In this document: positions 1 through 8,254 of the stretch, piece by piece
How the letters are laid out: each line of letters opens with the position of its first letter
How positions within the stretch are numbered: the stretch's first letter is position 1
NCBI RefSeq assembly: GCF_028747785.1
Contig: NZ_CP118158.1
Location: forward strand, 496,001 to 560,000
DNA from: Halosimplex aquaticum
GTDB taxonomy: Archaea; Halobacteriota; Halobacteria; Halobacteriales; Haloarculaceae
Direction of reading: 5' to 3'
DNA: 64,000 nucleotides
The notes under the pieces: model-generated
What the model saw: the letters and a program-made list of their open reading frames with translations, nothing else
What the model was told of the DNA's origin: nothing
Databases searched by the model: none
Program-made: the position numbers and the translations under genes

Positions 1-67
1 GGTGAGGCGGCTGCGGACACCGCCGGCGAACCGACAATTGAAATCGTTCGAGCGCGACGCACCGGGC

Positions 68-694
68 ATGGAGAAGACGCCCTCGGGGACGTCGGTGGGG
101 GTCGAGGACCCCTACGCCCACGTCGACCGGTGCGACCACTGCACCGACGACGGGCGCTGCCGGTTCGCCGTGGAACAGGGCGAGCGCGACCCCGAGTTCG
201 CGAACGCGCGGAGCCGCGACGACTTCCGGTGTCCCGTCGTGGGCGACCTGGACGAGGAGGGGCTCACCGGTCCGTGGGAGTGGGCCGACTGCCCCCACTT
301 CCGCGCTCGCAACCGCGACCGGGAGTGCGAGCGCTGCGGCCTCGAAGAGCACCGGATGGCCCACGACGACGAGCGGCCGCTGCTGGAGGAACATCACCTC
401 TCCTATCGATCGGGGTCTCGCGAGGGGGACGGCGACCCGAGCCACGAGATCACCGTCTTCCTCTGCCGGTGGTGTCACGCCAAGGTCCACAAGTCGTGGG
501 CCAGCGTCGAAGACGACGTGAACCCCGATCCCGAGGCCATCGCAGAGCGCGAGGGACGGCGTTCGCGCGAGCAGGCGGAACTGGGGTTCCAGTCGGCGGC
601 CGAGCGATTCGGGGGCGAGGGCGACGACGAGGGCACCGACGAGGGCGGCGACGCCGGAGACGGCTTCGACGCTGGCGGCGGCTTCGACGCGTAG
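68..694 (+). CDS. HNH-like zinc protein (DUF7097-like)
   Basis: A 208-residue acidic protein. Cysteines come in pairs: RCDHC at residues 21-25, ECERC at 86-90 and CRWC at 133-136, with histidines in LEEHHLSY (106-113) and CHAKVH (136-141). This order (CxxC, HH, CxxCHxxxH) is that of a zinc-bound HNH nuclease fold. The last 30 residues are a Gly/Asp-rich low-complexity tail. The open frame continues upstream to a GTG at 2, but the ATG at 68 (MEKTPSG) looks like the natural start. I recall this layout from a haloarchaea-restricted family (DUF7097); nuclease activity is inference, and it could be a structural zinc protein. It is transcribed alone, 32 bp before the VOC gene. Confidence 0.75.
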   Translation: MEKTPSGTSVGVEDPYAHVDRCDHCTDDGRCRFAVEQGERDPEFANARSRDDFRCPVVGDLDEEGLTGPWEWADCPHFRARNRDRECERCGLEEHRMAHDDERPLLEEHHLSYRSGSREGDGDPSHEITVFLCRWCHAKVHKSWASVEDDVNPDPEAIAEREGRRSREQAELGFQSAAERFGGEGDDEGTDEGGDAGDGFDAGGGFDA

Positions 695-726
695 ACTTTT
701 GCGCGCGACGGTCGAACTAGCGTGGT

Positions 727-1197
727 ATGACCGACGAGAGCGCCACGGACGGGGCGGGGCCGACGCACCCCCACGCGGTCGGCCACGTCCACCTGAAAGT
801 GCGGGACCTGGAGCGGGCGCTGGCGTTCTACCGGAGCGTCCTCGGTCTCGACGTGACCGAGCGCGAGGGGCGCTACGTCTTCCTCTCGTGGGGCGAGCGC
901 CACCACGACGTGGCCCTGCAGGAGGTCGGCGCGGGCGCCGACGGGCCGGGCCCCGGCGTCGGCCTCTACCACGTCGCCTTCGAGGTGGAGGCGCCGAGCG
1001 CGCTCGCGGCCGTCTTCGAGCGCCTGCGCGACCGCGAGGTGCAGGTCAGTCCGGTCGACCACGGCATCAGCAAGGCGCTGTACTTCGCCGACCCCGACGG
1101 CAACGGGATCGAGGTGTACCTCGACACCCGCGAGTCACGGGCAGAGACGGCGTGGCGCGGCCGCAACGAGCGGTTCGACCCGACGGAACTGGCGTGA
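727..1197 (+). CDS. VOC (glyoxalase/bleomycin resistance/dioxygenase) family protein
   Basis: A 156-residue protein made of two beta-alpha-beta-beta-beta modules. HVHLKVRDLERALAFYRSVLG at the N-terminus carries the first metal-ligand histidine, GLYHVAFEV mid-protein carries the second, and FADPDGNGIEVYLD near the C-terminus supplies the usual glutamate. These match the vicinal-oxygen-chelate superfamily, closest in look to catechol 2,3-dioxygenase/glyoxalase-type proteins. The substrate cannot be deduced. It starts 32 bp after the HNH-like gene on the same strand and may share its transcript. The acidic composition is typical of a cytoplasmic haloarchaeal enzyme. Confidence 0.88.
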   Translation: MTDESATDGAGPTHPHAVGHVHLKVRDLERALAFYRSVLGLDVTEREGRYVFLSWGERHHDVALQEVGAGADGPGPGVGLYHVAFEVEAPSALAAVFERLRDREVQVSPVDHGISKALYFADPDGNGIEVYLDTRESRAETAWRGRNERFDPTELA

Positions 1198-1231
1198 GGC
1201 GCTCGACCGGGTAGTCGAGACGCCGCGCCGT

Positions 1232-2293
1232 TCAGACGGTCTCGTCTTCTTCCCCGGGAAGGAGCGGCGCGTCGCGGACGCCGAACGAGAGCGCGCCCGC
1301 GGCGATCCCGCCGACCAGGACGACGAACCAGTAGTTCGACAGCCGGAAGAGGAACACCGCGGCGGTCGCCGTCGGGAGGTCGACCAGGGCCATCGCCGCG
1401 ACGACGGCCGCCAGGGCCACCTCGAACCCGCCGAGTCCGCCCGGTAGCGGGACGACGTTCAGCAGCGTCACGACGGGGATGGCGAAGACGACGAGCATGA
1501 ACGGGACGTGCGATTCGATGGCGAGGAAACTCGTGTACAGCGGGAGCAGGAAGAACACCCAGCCCGTGATCGACAGCGCGACTGCGGCGGCGATGCCGCG
1601 GCGGTCGCCGGCCAGTTGCCCGACCACTGCGGTGTACCGTTCGAGCGCGTCCCGGACGCGGTCGGGCGCCAGCGCCGCTCGGGCTCGGTCGGAGAGCCGT
1701 CCGACGGTCCGTCGGAGCGCGCCGGCCGTCGCCAGCAGCGCGCGTTCGAGGGTGGCCCGCCGGTAGACCGCCAGCAGCGACAGCCCCAGGATGCCGACGG
1801 AGATGGCGACCATCGTCACCAGAACGGTCTGGAGGAGCGCGCCCGTGGGGCCGCGGCGCGTGAGTATCAGCACCGCGAGGCCGACGACGGCGATGACGAG
1901 CGAGGCGACGACGTTCAGGAAGGCGAAGACCGTCGCCGCCGCGAGCGCGGAGTCGTGGGGCGCGTCGGTCTCGGCGCTGACGGTGTACGACAGCAGGACC
2001 GGCCCGCCGCTCTGGCCCATCGGGATCACCTGCTTGAGGAACTCGCCGCTGAGGTAGGCCGCGCGATAGCGCAGGCCGCCAACGGCGTGACCGGTGCTCC
2101 CGATCAGGCGGCGCACCGCCTCGCTCCAGCAGGCCAGCGCGACGAGTACCGACAGGAACCCGACCGAGAGGACGACCGGGTCCGCCGTCGCCAGTTCCGA
2201 GAACACCGCCTCCGGCCCGACCGCCAGCAGGAACCCGCTCACGGCCAACAGTGCCAGCGCGAACCCGCCGACCAGCCGGAGACGACGTGACAT
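1232..2293 (-). CDS. UPF0104/AglD-like lysylphosphatidylglycerol synthase-type membrane protein, copy 1
   Basis: A 353-residue polytopic membrane protein with roughly eight hydrophobic segments. Family hallmarks are SGEFLKQVIPMGQSGGP around residues 80-97 and VVPLPGGLGGFEVALA in the C-terminal half. These belong to the UPF0104/flippase-like family (membrane part of MprF-type enzymes, and the fold at the C-terminus of archaeal AglD). Exact role unknown; lipid or polyprenyl-linked substrate handling is the common assumption. It lies 132 bp downstream of a clear paralogue on the same strand, so this is a tandem duplication. A third member of the family is at 33162-34202. Confidence 0.85.
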   Translation of the reverse strand: MSRRLRLVGGFALALLAVSGFLLAVGPEAVFSELATADPVVLSVGFLSVLVALACWSEAVRRLIGSTGHAVGGLRYRAAYLSGEFLKQVIPMGQSGGPVLLSYTVSAETDAPHDSALAAATVFAFLNVVASLVIAVVGLAVLILTRRGPTGALLQTVLVTMVAISVGILGLSLLAVYRRATLERALLATAGALRRTVGRLSDRARAALAPDRVRDALERYTAVVGQLAGDRRGIAAAVALSITGWVFFLLPLYTSFLAIESHVPFMLVVFAIPVVTLLNVVPLPGGLGGFEVALAAVVAAMALVDLPTATAAVFLFRLSNYWFVVLVGGIAAGALSFGVRDAPLLPGEEDETV

Positions 2294-2425
2294 ACTCGTG
2301 AACAGAGAACCCCGGCCGGTAAAAATCGTCCGGCGGCGACGCGAGCGGAGACAGTCCAGCGATTGCGCAGAGAGCTGTTCGGCGACGGGCCGAGAGAGCC
2401 ATTTTGCGACGCGGACCGAGCGGGC

Positions 2426-3499
2426 TCACTCCGCTTCCGCGGGCTCCCCGTCGGTCGGACCGAGCGGGCTCGGCGGGTCGGCCAGCCGGACGGAGACCGC
2501 GAGCGAGGCGAGCCCGCCCAGCATGACGACGAACCAGTAGTTCGACAGCCGGTAGAGGAAGACGCCGGCCGTCGCCGCCGGGAGGCCGATCCCGACGAGC
2601 GCGACGACCACGCCCGCCAGGGCGACCTCGAACCCGCCGAGCCCGCCCGGCAGCGGGACGATGTTGACCAGGCTCAACACGGGAACGACGAGGATGACGA
2701 GCGCGTAGGGGACCGGCTGGTCGATGGCGTGGAAGCTCGTGTACATCGGGAGGAGGAACAGCGCCCACCCGACCAGCGAGAAGGCGGCCGCGCGCCACAC
2801 CTGCCAGCGGTCGGCGAGCGCCCGGTCGAACGCCACGTAGTACGTCTCGAACGTCGCCCGCACGCGGTCGGCCGCGAGCGCCGAGTGCGCCCGCGCCGAG
2901 GCGCGGCCGACGGTCGCCCGGCCGCCGGCCGCGAGCCAGAGCACGAACCGCTCGACGAGCGCGCGGCGGTAGTAGACCAGGACCGCGACCGACAGCAGGA
3001 ACGCCACTGCGATCGCGAGCCCGGTGACCAGCGCGACGAAGACGGGGCCGTCGGTGGCCGTCCCCGTCGCGAGCAGCACGCCGAGCCCGGCCGCGGCGAG
3101 CGCGACCGACGCGCCGATGTTGACGAACTCGACGACCGTCGCCGCCGCGAGCGCCTCCTCGTAGGGGGCGTCGGTCTCGCGACTGACCGCGTAGGAGACG
3201 AACACGGGGCCGCCGGAGTGGCCCATCGGGACGATCTGCTTGAGGAACTCGCCGCTCATGAACGCCGCGCGGTACCGCGGCCCGCGCACGTCGCACCCGA
3301 TGCTCACCAGCAGGCGCCGCAGCGCCTCGCTCCAGCAGTAGAAGGCGCCGACGACGGCGAGGAAGCCGACGGCGAGGACGGCCGGTTCGGCCCGCGAGAG
3401 TTCCCGGAGGACGCTCGCCGGTCCCACGAACCAGAGGAACCCCCCGACCGCCAGCAGCGCCAGCCCGAACCCGAGCACGACGCGGAGTATCCGTCGCAT
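2426..3499 (-). CDS. UPF0104/AglD-like lysylphosphatidylglycerol synthase-type membrane protein, copy 2
   Basis: A 357-residue polytopic membrane protein and paralogue of the gene at 1232-2293. It shares GEFLKQIVPMGHSGGPVF and VPLPGGLGGFEVAL in the same places, and the same N-terminal hydrophobic opening (LGFGLALLAVGGFLW). The pair is collinear over its full length, arguing for a tandem duplication rather than a domain split. It is the upstream member of a two-gene minus-strand unit, and divergent from the GMP synthase gene across a 128-bp gap. Substrate unknown; membrane lipid or glycolipid processing is an inference from the family. Confidence 0.85.
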   Translation of the reverse strand: MRRILRVVLGFGLALLAVGGFLWFVGPASVLRELSRAEPAVLAVGFLAVVGAFYCWSEALRRLLVSIGCDVRGPRYRAAFMSGEFLKQIVPMGHSGGPVFVSYAVSRETDAPYEEALAAATVVEFVNIGASVALAAAGLGVLLATGTATDGPVFVALVTGLAIAVAFLLSVAVLVYYRRALVERFVLWLAAGGRATVGRASARAHSALAADRVRATFETYYVAFDRALADRWQVWRAAAFSLVGWALFLLPMYTSFHAIDQPVPYALVILVVPVLSLVNIVPLPGGLGGFEVALAGVVVALVGIGLPAATAGVFLYRLSNYWFVVMLGGLASLAVSVRLADPPSPLGPTDGEPAEAE

Positions 3500-3596
3500 C
3501 TACCGACGGGACGCGGGCGGGACCTATAAACGCGCTGGCATTCCCCCACGCGCTGGCGGTCGCGCTGTCGCGCCGGGAGCTGTCCGTTCCGGACTC

Positions 3597-3602
3597 CTTT
3601 TA
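3597..3602 (+). promoter_or_regulatory. TATA-like box for GMP synthase subunit A
   Basis: The sequence CTTTTA ends 26 nt before the ATG at 3628, the spacing expected of an archaeal leaderless promoter. Assignment rests on position and composition only. Confidence 0.4.
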
Positions 3603-3627
3603 CCGTCCGGCGAGTTACGGAGCGGTA

Positions 3628-4176
3628 ATGACCCGTATCGACGTCGTCGACAACCACGGCCAGTTCACGCACCTGGAGCAGCGCGCGCTCCGGGACATGG
3701 GCGTGGACGTGGAGCTCGTCGACAACGACACGCCCCCCGAGGAGATCGACGCCGACGGCCTCGTCCTCTCGGGCGGCCCCTCGATGGACCGCATCGGCAA
3801 CTGCCCCGACTTCCTCGACCTGGACGTGCCCGTCCTCGGTATCTGCCTCGGCCACCAGGTCATCGCCCGCGAACTCGGCGGCGAGGTCGGCGAGGGCGAC
3901 TACGGCGGCTACGCCGACGTGACCGTCGACGTCCTCGACGACGAGGACCCGCTGATCGGCTCGCTCGCCCCGGAGACCCGCGTCTGGGCCAGCCACGCCG
4001 ACGAGGTCGAGCGCGTCCCCGAGGGCTTCGAGCGCACGGCCGAGAGCGACATCTGCGGCGTCGAGGCGATGAGCGACACCGACCGCGACCTCTACGGCGT
4101 CCAGTGGCACCCCGAGGTCGCCCACACCGAGCGCGGCGAAGAGGTCTTCGAGAACTTCCTCGCCATCTGCGAGTGA
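3628..4176 (+). CDS. guaAA: GMP synthase (glutamine-hydrolysing) subunit A
   Basis: A 182-residue class I glutamine amidotransferase. The nucleophile is Cys73 in VLGICLGHQV, and the other catalytic residues are His161 and Glu163 in GVQWHPEV; the GGP motif is at 49-51. In many archaea GMP synthase is split, and this protein has only the glutaminase domain, the right length for the stand-alone subunit that feeds ammonia to the ATP-pyrophosphatase subunit (GuaB-derived XMP to GMP). The partner subunit is not in this window. It is a monocistronic gene with a TATA-like box close to the start. Confidence 0.95.
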   Translation: MTRIDVVDNHGQFTHLEQRALRDMGVDVELVDNDTPPEEIDADGLVLSGGPSMDRIGNCPDFLDLDVPVLGICLGHQVIARELGGEVGEGDYGGYADVTVDVLDDEDPLIGSLAPETRVWASHADEVERVPEGFERTAESDICGVEAMSDTDRDLYGVQWHPEVAHTERGEEVFENFLAICE

Positions 4177-4346
4177 TCGCCCGACCGGGAGAACGCGCGG
4201 TCGGCGGTGCCGGTCGACGGGGCCGATTCTGCCACCGACGTCGACCGAAAACGCGATCGTGAGCAGTCGAACGGCCCGCTGACGGGCGTCTGACGCAACT
4301 CCAACGTTTAAAGTGATCGTACAGTCATGGGTGTACAACGATAGTC

Positions 4347-6218
4347 ATGACGACCAACCAGGGCAATCTCGCGGGCCTCTCGCGGTTCGTGTTCCGGGCG
4401 CCCAGCTGGTACTCGAGCGTCGGGTTCGCGCTGCTCATCGCAGCGGTGATCGGCGTCGCCGCGTTCGACTCCCGGTTCGTCTTCGAGGACGCCTGGGAGG
4501 GCCTGTTCTACATCGGCCTGCCCACGGTCGCGGCGAGCGTGTTCACACCGTACGTCGACCGGAAGCTCGGCGGTCAGCTCACGCGCAACCAGGCCTCGCT
4601 GCTCGCGCTCGCGTGTGAACTCGCCACGATAGCGGTGCTGACCGTGGCCGCCGTCGTCGCCGTGCTCACGCCGCTGAGCCAGGCGTTCGTCGTCGACGCC
4701 CTGCTCGTCGCGCTGGCGTCGATCTTCGCCCTGCGGCTGTTCGTCATCATGGCCGTCTCGCGCCAGCGACTCGCCGTCGCCTCGGCCGCCGCGAGCATCC
4801 AGACCGTCTCGGCCGCGCTCTTGCTGTTCGTCTACAGCGGGACGATGCGCTACCTGGAGTGGGGCGGGCCGGTCGCCCGCGCGTTCCTCTTCCGGGCCGA
4901 CGAGGCGCCCGAGCGCATCGCGGAGATGCAGTACATCGACCCCGGGAAGTTCGCCATCCTCGCGGCGCTGTGCGTGATCTACGCCGGCGCCGTCTGGCTG
5001 TTCCTGACGGTCATCGACCAGCCGTGGCAGCGCAGCCTCGGCGTCAGCGTCCTCGACTTCGTCCGCGGGTTCATCGGCCACGTCGCCGAGGGCAGCCACG
5101 AACTGGAGACGTTCTTCGAGGACATCGGCGAGGACGCCCTCGTCCCGGTGAGCGTCCTCTCGTTCCGCCGCCCCGAGGGCGGGGAGAAGGCGCGGTTCGT
5201 CCTCCCGATGCTCCACCCCGGCCCGATGGGCGAGATCGGCGGCGGCAACCTCCCGCGGCGCATCGCCGAGCAGGCCGACGGCCTCGCCTTCCCGCCCCAC
5301 GCCACCGCCGGCCACGACTTCAACCTCGTCACCGAGCGCGAGGTCGACACCGTCATCGACACCGCCGAGACCGCCTACCAGCGCATCGAGTACGACGCCA
5401 CCGCCACGAAGTCCGTCCGCGTCACCGAGGGCGAGGCGACCCTGACCGGGCAGGCCTTCGGCGACAGCGCGTTCCTCGCCTCGACGTTCTCCCCGCAGTT
5501 CGCCGACGACGTCGAGTACGCGGTCGGCCTCTCGGCCGTCTCGGAGGCCCGCACCGACGACCTCACCGACGTGATGCTCGCCGACGCCCACAACTGCAAC
5601 AACGGCCTCGACGGCGAGGACCTGGGCCACGTCGTCCCCGGGAGCAAGCGCTCGTTCGACATGATCCACGGCGCCAGCGAGGTCGGCCAGCGGCTCGCGG
5701 CCGCCTCCCGGGGGCCGTTCGAACTCGGCGTCGCCTGGGACGAGACGCCCTGGGAGCCCGAGGACGGTATCGGCCCGCTGGGCGTCCGCGTCGCCGTGTT
5801 CGAGACCGACGGCCAGCAGACCGCCTACGTCTTCGTCGACGGCAACAACATGGTCCCGGGGCTACGCGAGCGGATCGTCTCCCGGATCGACGCCGTCGAC
5901 CGGCTGGAGGTGCTCACCACCGACACCCACGTCGTCAACACGATGGAGGCCGAGAACCAGGTCGGCGACGCCATCCCCGAGGCCGACCTGGTGGCGCTCA
6001 TCGCCGACCTCGTCGACCGCGCGAAGGCGGACCTCGAACCGGTCGAGGCGGGCATGGAGAGCGAGACCGCCGAGGTGACCGTCTTCGGCAACGACCGAAC
6101 CGAGATGCTCGCCTCGACCGCCAACGCCGCCGTCTCCATGGGTGCCCCCCTCGCCGGCGCCATCATCACCGCCGCCCTCGCCGTCTCCGCGCTCATCTTC
6201 CTCGTCGCGAACTTCTGA
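4347..6218 (+). CDS. DUF2070 family archaeal membrane protein
   Basis: A 623-residue protein. The N-terminal third (about residues 20-220) is several transmembrane helices, the middle is a large soluble domain, and the last 25 residues form one more helix (AIITAALAVSALIFLVANF). The soluble part carries HPGPMGEIGGGNLP and DAHNCNN, which with the size and layout are characteristic of archaeal DUF2070. Function unknown. The motifs rich in His, Asp and Asn look like a metal-dependent active site, but that is inference. A TATA-like GTTTAAAGT lies near 4304. The next two small genes follow in the same direction and could be cotranscribed. Confidence 0.9.
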   Translation: MTTNQGNLAGLSRFVFRAPSWYSSVGFALLIAAVIGVAAFDSRFVFEDAWEGLFYIGLPTVAASVFTPYVDRKLGGQLTRNQASLLALACELATIAVLTVAAVVAVLTPLSQAFVVDALLVALASIFALRLFVIMAVSRQRLAVASAAASIQTVSAALLLFVYSGTMRYLEWGGPVARAFLFRADEAPERIAEMQYIDPGKFAILAALCVIYAGAVWLFLTVIDQPWQRSLGVSVLDFVRGFIGHVAEGSHELETFFEDIGEDALVPVSVLSFRRPEGGEKARFVLPMLHPGPMGEIGGGNLPRRIAEQADGLAFPPHATAGHDFNLVTEREVDTVIDTAETAYQRIEYDATATKSVRVTEGEATLTGQAFGDSAFLASTFSPQFADDVEYAVGLSAVSEARTDDLTDVMLADAHNCNNGLDGEDLGHVVPGSKRSFDMIHGASEVGQRLAAASRGPFELGVAWDETPWEPEDGIGPLGVRVAVFETDGQQTAYVFVDGNNMVPGLRERIVSRIDAVDRLEVLTTDTHVVNTMEAENQVGDAIPEADLVALIADLVDRAKADLEPVEAGMESETAEVTVFGNDRTEMLASTANAAVSMGAPLAGAIITAALAVSALIFLVANF

Positions 6219-6279
6219 CGGCTCGCCCGCGGGCGGTCTCACCGAAACGACCAACAGGCGACCGGCCGTCTCCCAGCGC

Positions 6280-6402
6280 GTGAAGCGCACGCTGACCGCC
6301 GTCGGTCCGGCGCTGCTCGTCCCCGCCGCGTGGGCGGTCGTCCTGGCCGCCGTCGTCGGGCTCGCTACTCGCGACGCGCTCTTGTCGCCCTCGCCGCGAT
6401 GA
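6280..6402 (+). CDS. small membrane protein (40 aa), coupled to the next gene
   Basis: A GTG-started frame of 40 residues (starting VKRTLTAVGPALLVPAAW) with one hydrophobic segment covering about residues 9-32. Its TGA stop overlaps the ATG of the following gene (ATGA at 6399-6402), the usual arrangement of translationally coupled haloarchaeal genes, which is the main support for it being real. It is too short for family recognition. It may be a partner or lead subunit for the next membrane protein. Confidence 0.55.
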   Translation: MKRTLTAVGPALLVPAAWAVVLAAVVGLATRDALLSPSPR

Positions 6403-6803
6403 CCGCCCTGCTCGGCGCGTTCGTCGTCGGTACCCGTGACGAGCTGGTCGGTCCAGTGCTCGGGCTGTGGCGCTGGGTGCTCGTGCTTGGCTTCGTGATC
6501 ACGCTCGTCGGCACCGCCGACCTGGCGGTCACGCCCGCCGACGACCCGACGCTCGCGGTCACGCTCTACGGCTGGGCGGTCCTCCCGGCGCTCGCGCTCG
6601 TGGCGACGGCCGAGTCGGTCGAGTCTCCTTACGGCACCGTCTACCTCACCGGGTGCGTGCTCTCGCTGGCCGGCGCCGCCACGCACGCCCTGGCCGGCTC
6701 GCCCGTCGATGCCGGCGTGGGCATCGCCGTCGTCGGCCTCGGCCAGACCGCCGCCGTCGTCGCCGCGGTCGTCCAGAACGCCGACGCCGGCAACCAGGAC
6801 TGA
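6399..6803 (+). CDS. conserved four-helix membrane protein
   Basis: A 134-residue protein starting at the ATG that overlaps the stop of the preceding 40-residue gene. Four hydrophobic stretches are visible: about residues 3-14, LWRWVLVLGFVITLVGTADL, GWAVLPALALVATA, and a C-terminal block VGIAVVGLGQTAAVVAAVV. There are no catalytic motifs and I do not recognise the family. The gene follows DUF2070 and precedes the tRNA-Ser locus. An upstream in-frame start would remove the overlap with the small gene, so the ATG at 6399 is preferred. Confidence 0.6.
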   Translation: MTALLGAFVVGTRDELVGPVLGLWRWVLVLGFVITLVGTADLAVTPADDPTLAVTLYGWAVLPALALVATAESVESPYGTVYLTGCVLSLAGAATHALAGSPVDAGVGIAVVGLGQTAAVVAAVVQNADAGNQD

Positions 6804-6874
6804 TCGGGCAGCGGCCGAGTCGGCCTCGCCCGCTTGCGCTGCGACTTCCAGGGCTCGAATCTCGACGGTGGTCA

Positions 6875-6897
6875 CACTGACTCGCTTCGAGTCAGTG
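6875..6897. other. hairpin next to tRNA 3' end copy
   Basis: A 9-bp perfect inverted repeat, CACTGACTC and GAGTCAGTG, around a 5-nt loop. It directly abuts the partial tRNA-Ser copy that begins at 6897. It could be a terminator for the preceding genes or part of a degenerate element end. Confidence 0.5.
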
Positions 6898-6923
6898 AGA
6901 ACGCCGAGGAGGAGATTTGAACT
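6897..6923 (-). repeat. partial direct copy of the tRNA-Ser 3' end
   Basis: These 27 bases are identical to 7041-7067, which contain the last 22 nt of the tRNA-Ser gene plus 5 nt beyond its 3' end. The copies are 144 bp apart in the same orientation. Duplicated tRNA 3' ends are what site-specific integrases leave at attL/attR, so this may be a relic attachment site; no integrase is seen between or beside the copies. Confidence 0.7.
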
Positions 6924-6990
6924 ACGCCGAGACGGTCGCTCGCTTCGCTCGCGCTGCGGCTCGTCTACTTCAAATCACACGCGGCGAGCA

Positions 6991-7041
6991 CGTCGTTTCG
7001 ATGCGAGAGCGATAGAACACTCTCGCGGAGATGAAACGACG
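6991..7041. other. two-tier inverted repeat between the tRNA copies
   Basis: Outer arms CGTCGTTTC (6991-6999) and GAAACGACG (7033-7041) pair perfectly. Inner arms GCGAGAG and CTCTCGC also pair. The structure ends at the edge of the second direct repeat. It sits downstream of the minus-strand tRNA and could act as terminator or processing signal, or be an element end. Confidence 0.55.
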
Positions 7042-7045
7042 AGAA

Positions 7046-7130
7046 CGCCGAGGAGGAGATTTGAACTCCTGAGTCCTTGCGGAGACCTGCTCTCGAAGCA
7101 GGCGCCTTGGCCAGGCTAGGCTACCTCGGC
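7046..7130 (-). tRNA. tRNA-Ser (anticodon CGA)
   Basis: Read on the minus strand, an 85-nt cloverleaf: acceptor GCCGAGG pairs with CCTCGGC and the discriminator is G. The D arm holds TAGCCTGGCCAAGG, the anticodon stem is CCTGC/GCAGG with loop TTCGAGA (anticodon CGA), there is a long class II variable arm around TCTCCGCAAGGACT, and the T arm contains GTTCAAATC. The long variable arm and CGA anticodon identify serine. No intron and no encoded CCA are visible. Part of its 3' end is duplicated at 6897-6923. Confidence 0.95.
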
Positions 7131-7300
7131 TCGTCTACCAGTAGACGGAAGCCGACTTTATCGGTTACGGTTTGCGGGAGGGCGTGGGGACGAGTGTCGG
7201 GGGGCGACCGATCGGGGCGAGCGAGGCCGAGCCGCGACCGCGCGGCGCCGCTCGTCCCGGCAACCAAACACCTAAAGTGTCGGCAGACTCACCGGAATCC

Positions 7301-8248
7301 ATGGACGTCACCGAAGCGAGCGCGGAGTGCGAGCGGGTCCTCGACGAGATCGGCTCGGCCGTCATCGCCGACCGCGAGTTCCTCGAAACCGTGTTGCTGG
7401 GCTTCGTCGGCCGGGGCCACGTCCTCATGGAGGACGTTCCCGGGACCGGCAAGACGCTCACCGCCCGCAGCATGGCGACCGCCCTCGGCCTCGATTTCTC
7501 ACGGGTACAGTTCACGCCCGACCTGTTGCCCGCCGACATCACCGGCACGCACGTCTTCAACGAGCGCGAGCGCGAGTTCGAGTTCAACGAGGGACCGCTG
7601 TTCGCCAACGTCGTGCTCGCCGACGAGATCAACCGCGCGCCGCCGAAGACTCAGTCCGCCCTGCTGGAAGCGATGGAGGAAGAGCAGGTCACCGTCGACG
7701 GCGACACCTACGACCTGCCCTCGCCCTTCTTCGTCCTCGCGACGCAGAACCCCGTCGAGATGGAGGGGACCTTCGAACTCCCCGAGGCGCAGGTCGACCG
7801 CTTCCTCGTCAAGACCTCCATCGGCTACCCCGACGAGGCCGGCGAGGAGGAACTGCTCCACCGCCGCCTCGCGCGTGACGAGCAGAGCCCCTCGGTCTCG
7901 CCGGTCCTCGACCAGGACCTGGTCACGAGCCTGCGCGCCTCGCCCGAGAGCGTCCGCGTCGACGACGACCTCGTGACGTACGTCGCGGCAATCGCTCGCG
8001 CGACCCGCCAGGACCGGCGCGTCGCCGTCGGCGTCTCCCCGCGCGGGACCCAGCGACTGCTGGAAGCGACTCGCGCCCGCGCCGCGATGGTCGGCCGCGA
8101 GTACGTCACCCCCGACGACGTGAAGCGGGTCGCCCAGCCGGTGTTGGCCCACCGCGTCGTCCTCACGCCGGACGCCCGCGTCGACGAGGTCCAGAAGTCG
8201 ACCGTCGTCGAGGCCGTCCTCGACGAAGTCCCCGTCCCGACCGTCTGA
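7301..8248 (+). CDS. MoxR family AAA+ ATPase
   Basis: A 315-residue AAA+ ATPase. Walker A is VPGTGKT at 46-52, Walker B VVLADEI at 104-110, sensor 1 VLATQNP at 145-151, and the arginine-finger region follows in EAQVDRF. NRAPPKTQSALLEAMEE is a MoxR signature. MoxR ATPases act as chaperones or activators for partner proteins with VWA or DUF58 domains; two DUF58 clusters lie in this window (10558-14197 and 24280-27869), both on the opposite strand and not contiguous with it. The ATG at 7301 is 24-28 nt after a TAAAG box at 7273, so the longer upstream open frame is probably not translated. Confidence 0.93.
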   Translation: MDVTEASAECERVLDEIGSAVIADREFLETVLLGFVGRGHVLMEDVPGTGKTLTARSMATALGLDFSRVQFTPDLLPADITGTHVFNEREREFEFNEGPLFANVVLADEINRAPPKTQSALLEAMEEEQVTVDGDTYDLPSPFFVLATQNPVEMEGTFELPEAQVDRFLVKTSIGYPDEAGEEELLHRRLARDEQSPSVSPVLDQDLVTSLRASPESVRVDDDLVTYVAAIARATRQDRRVAVGVSPRGTQRLLEATRARAAMVGREYVTPDDVKRVAQPVLAHRVVLTPDARVDEVQKSTVVEAVLDEVPVPTV

Positions 8249-8254
8249 GAACCG

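Noticed and set aside
966..3296. A 776-codon open frame on the minus strand
   Set aside because: It is an Arg/Pro-rich out-of-phase shadow of the two UPF0104 genes, which themselves have membrane-protein composition and family motifs. High GC keeps stops rare in other frames.
6897..6923. A second tRNA-Ser gene
   Set aside because: Only 22 nt of the 3' end are copied; there is no anticodon or D arm, so it is a fragment.
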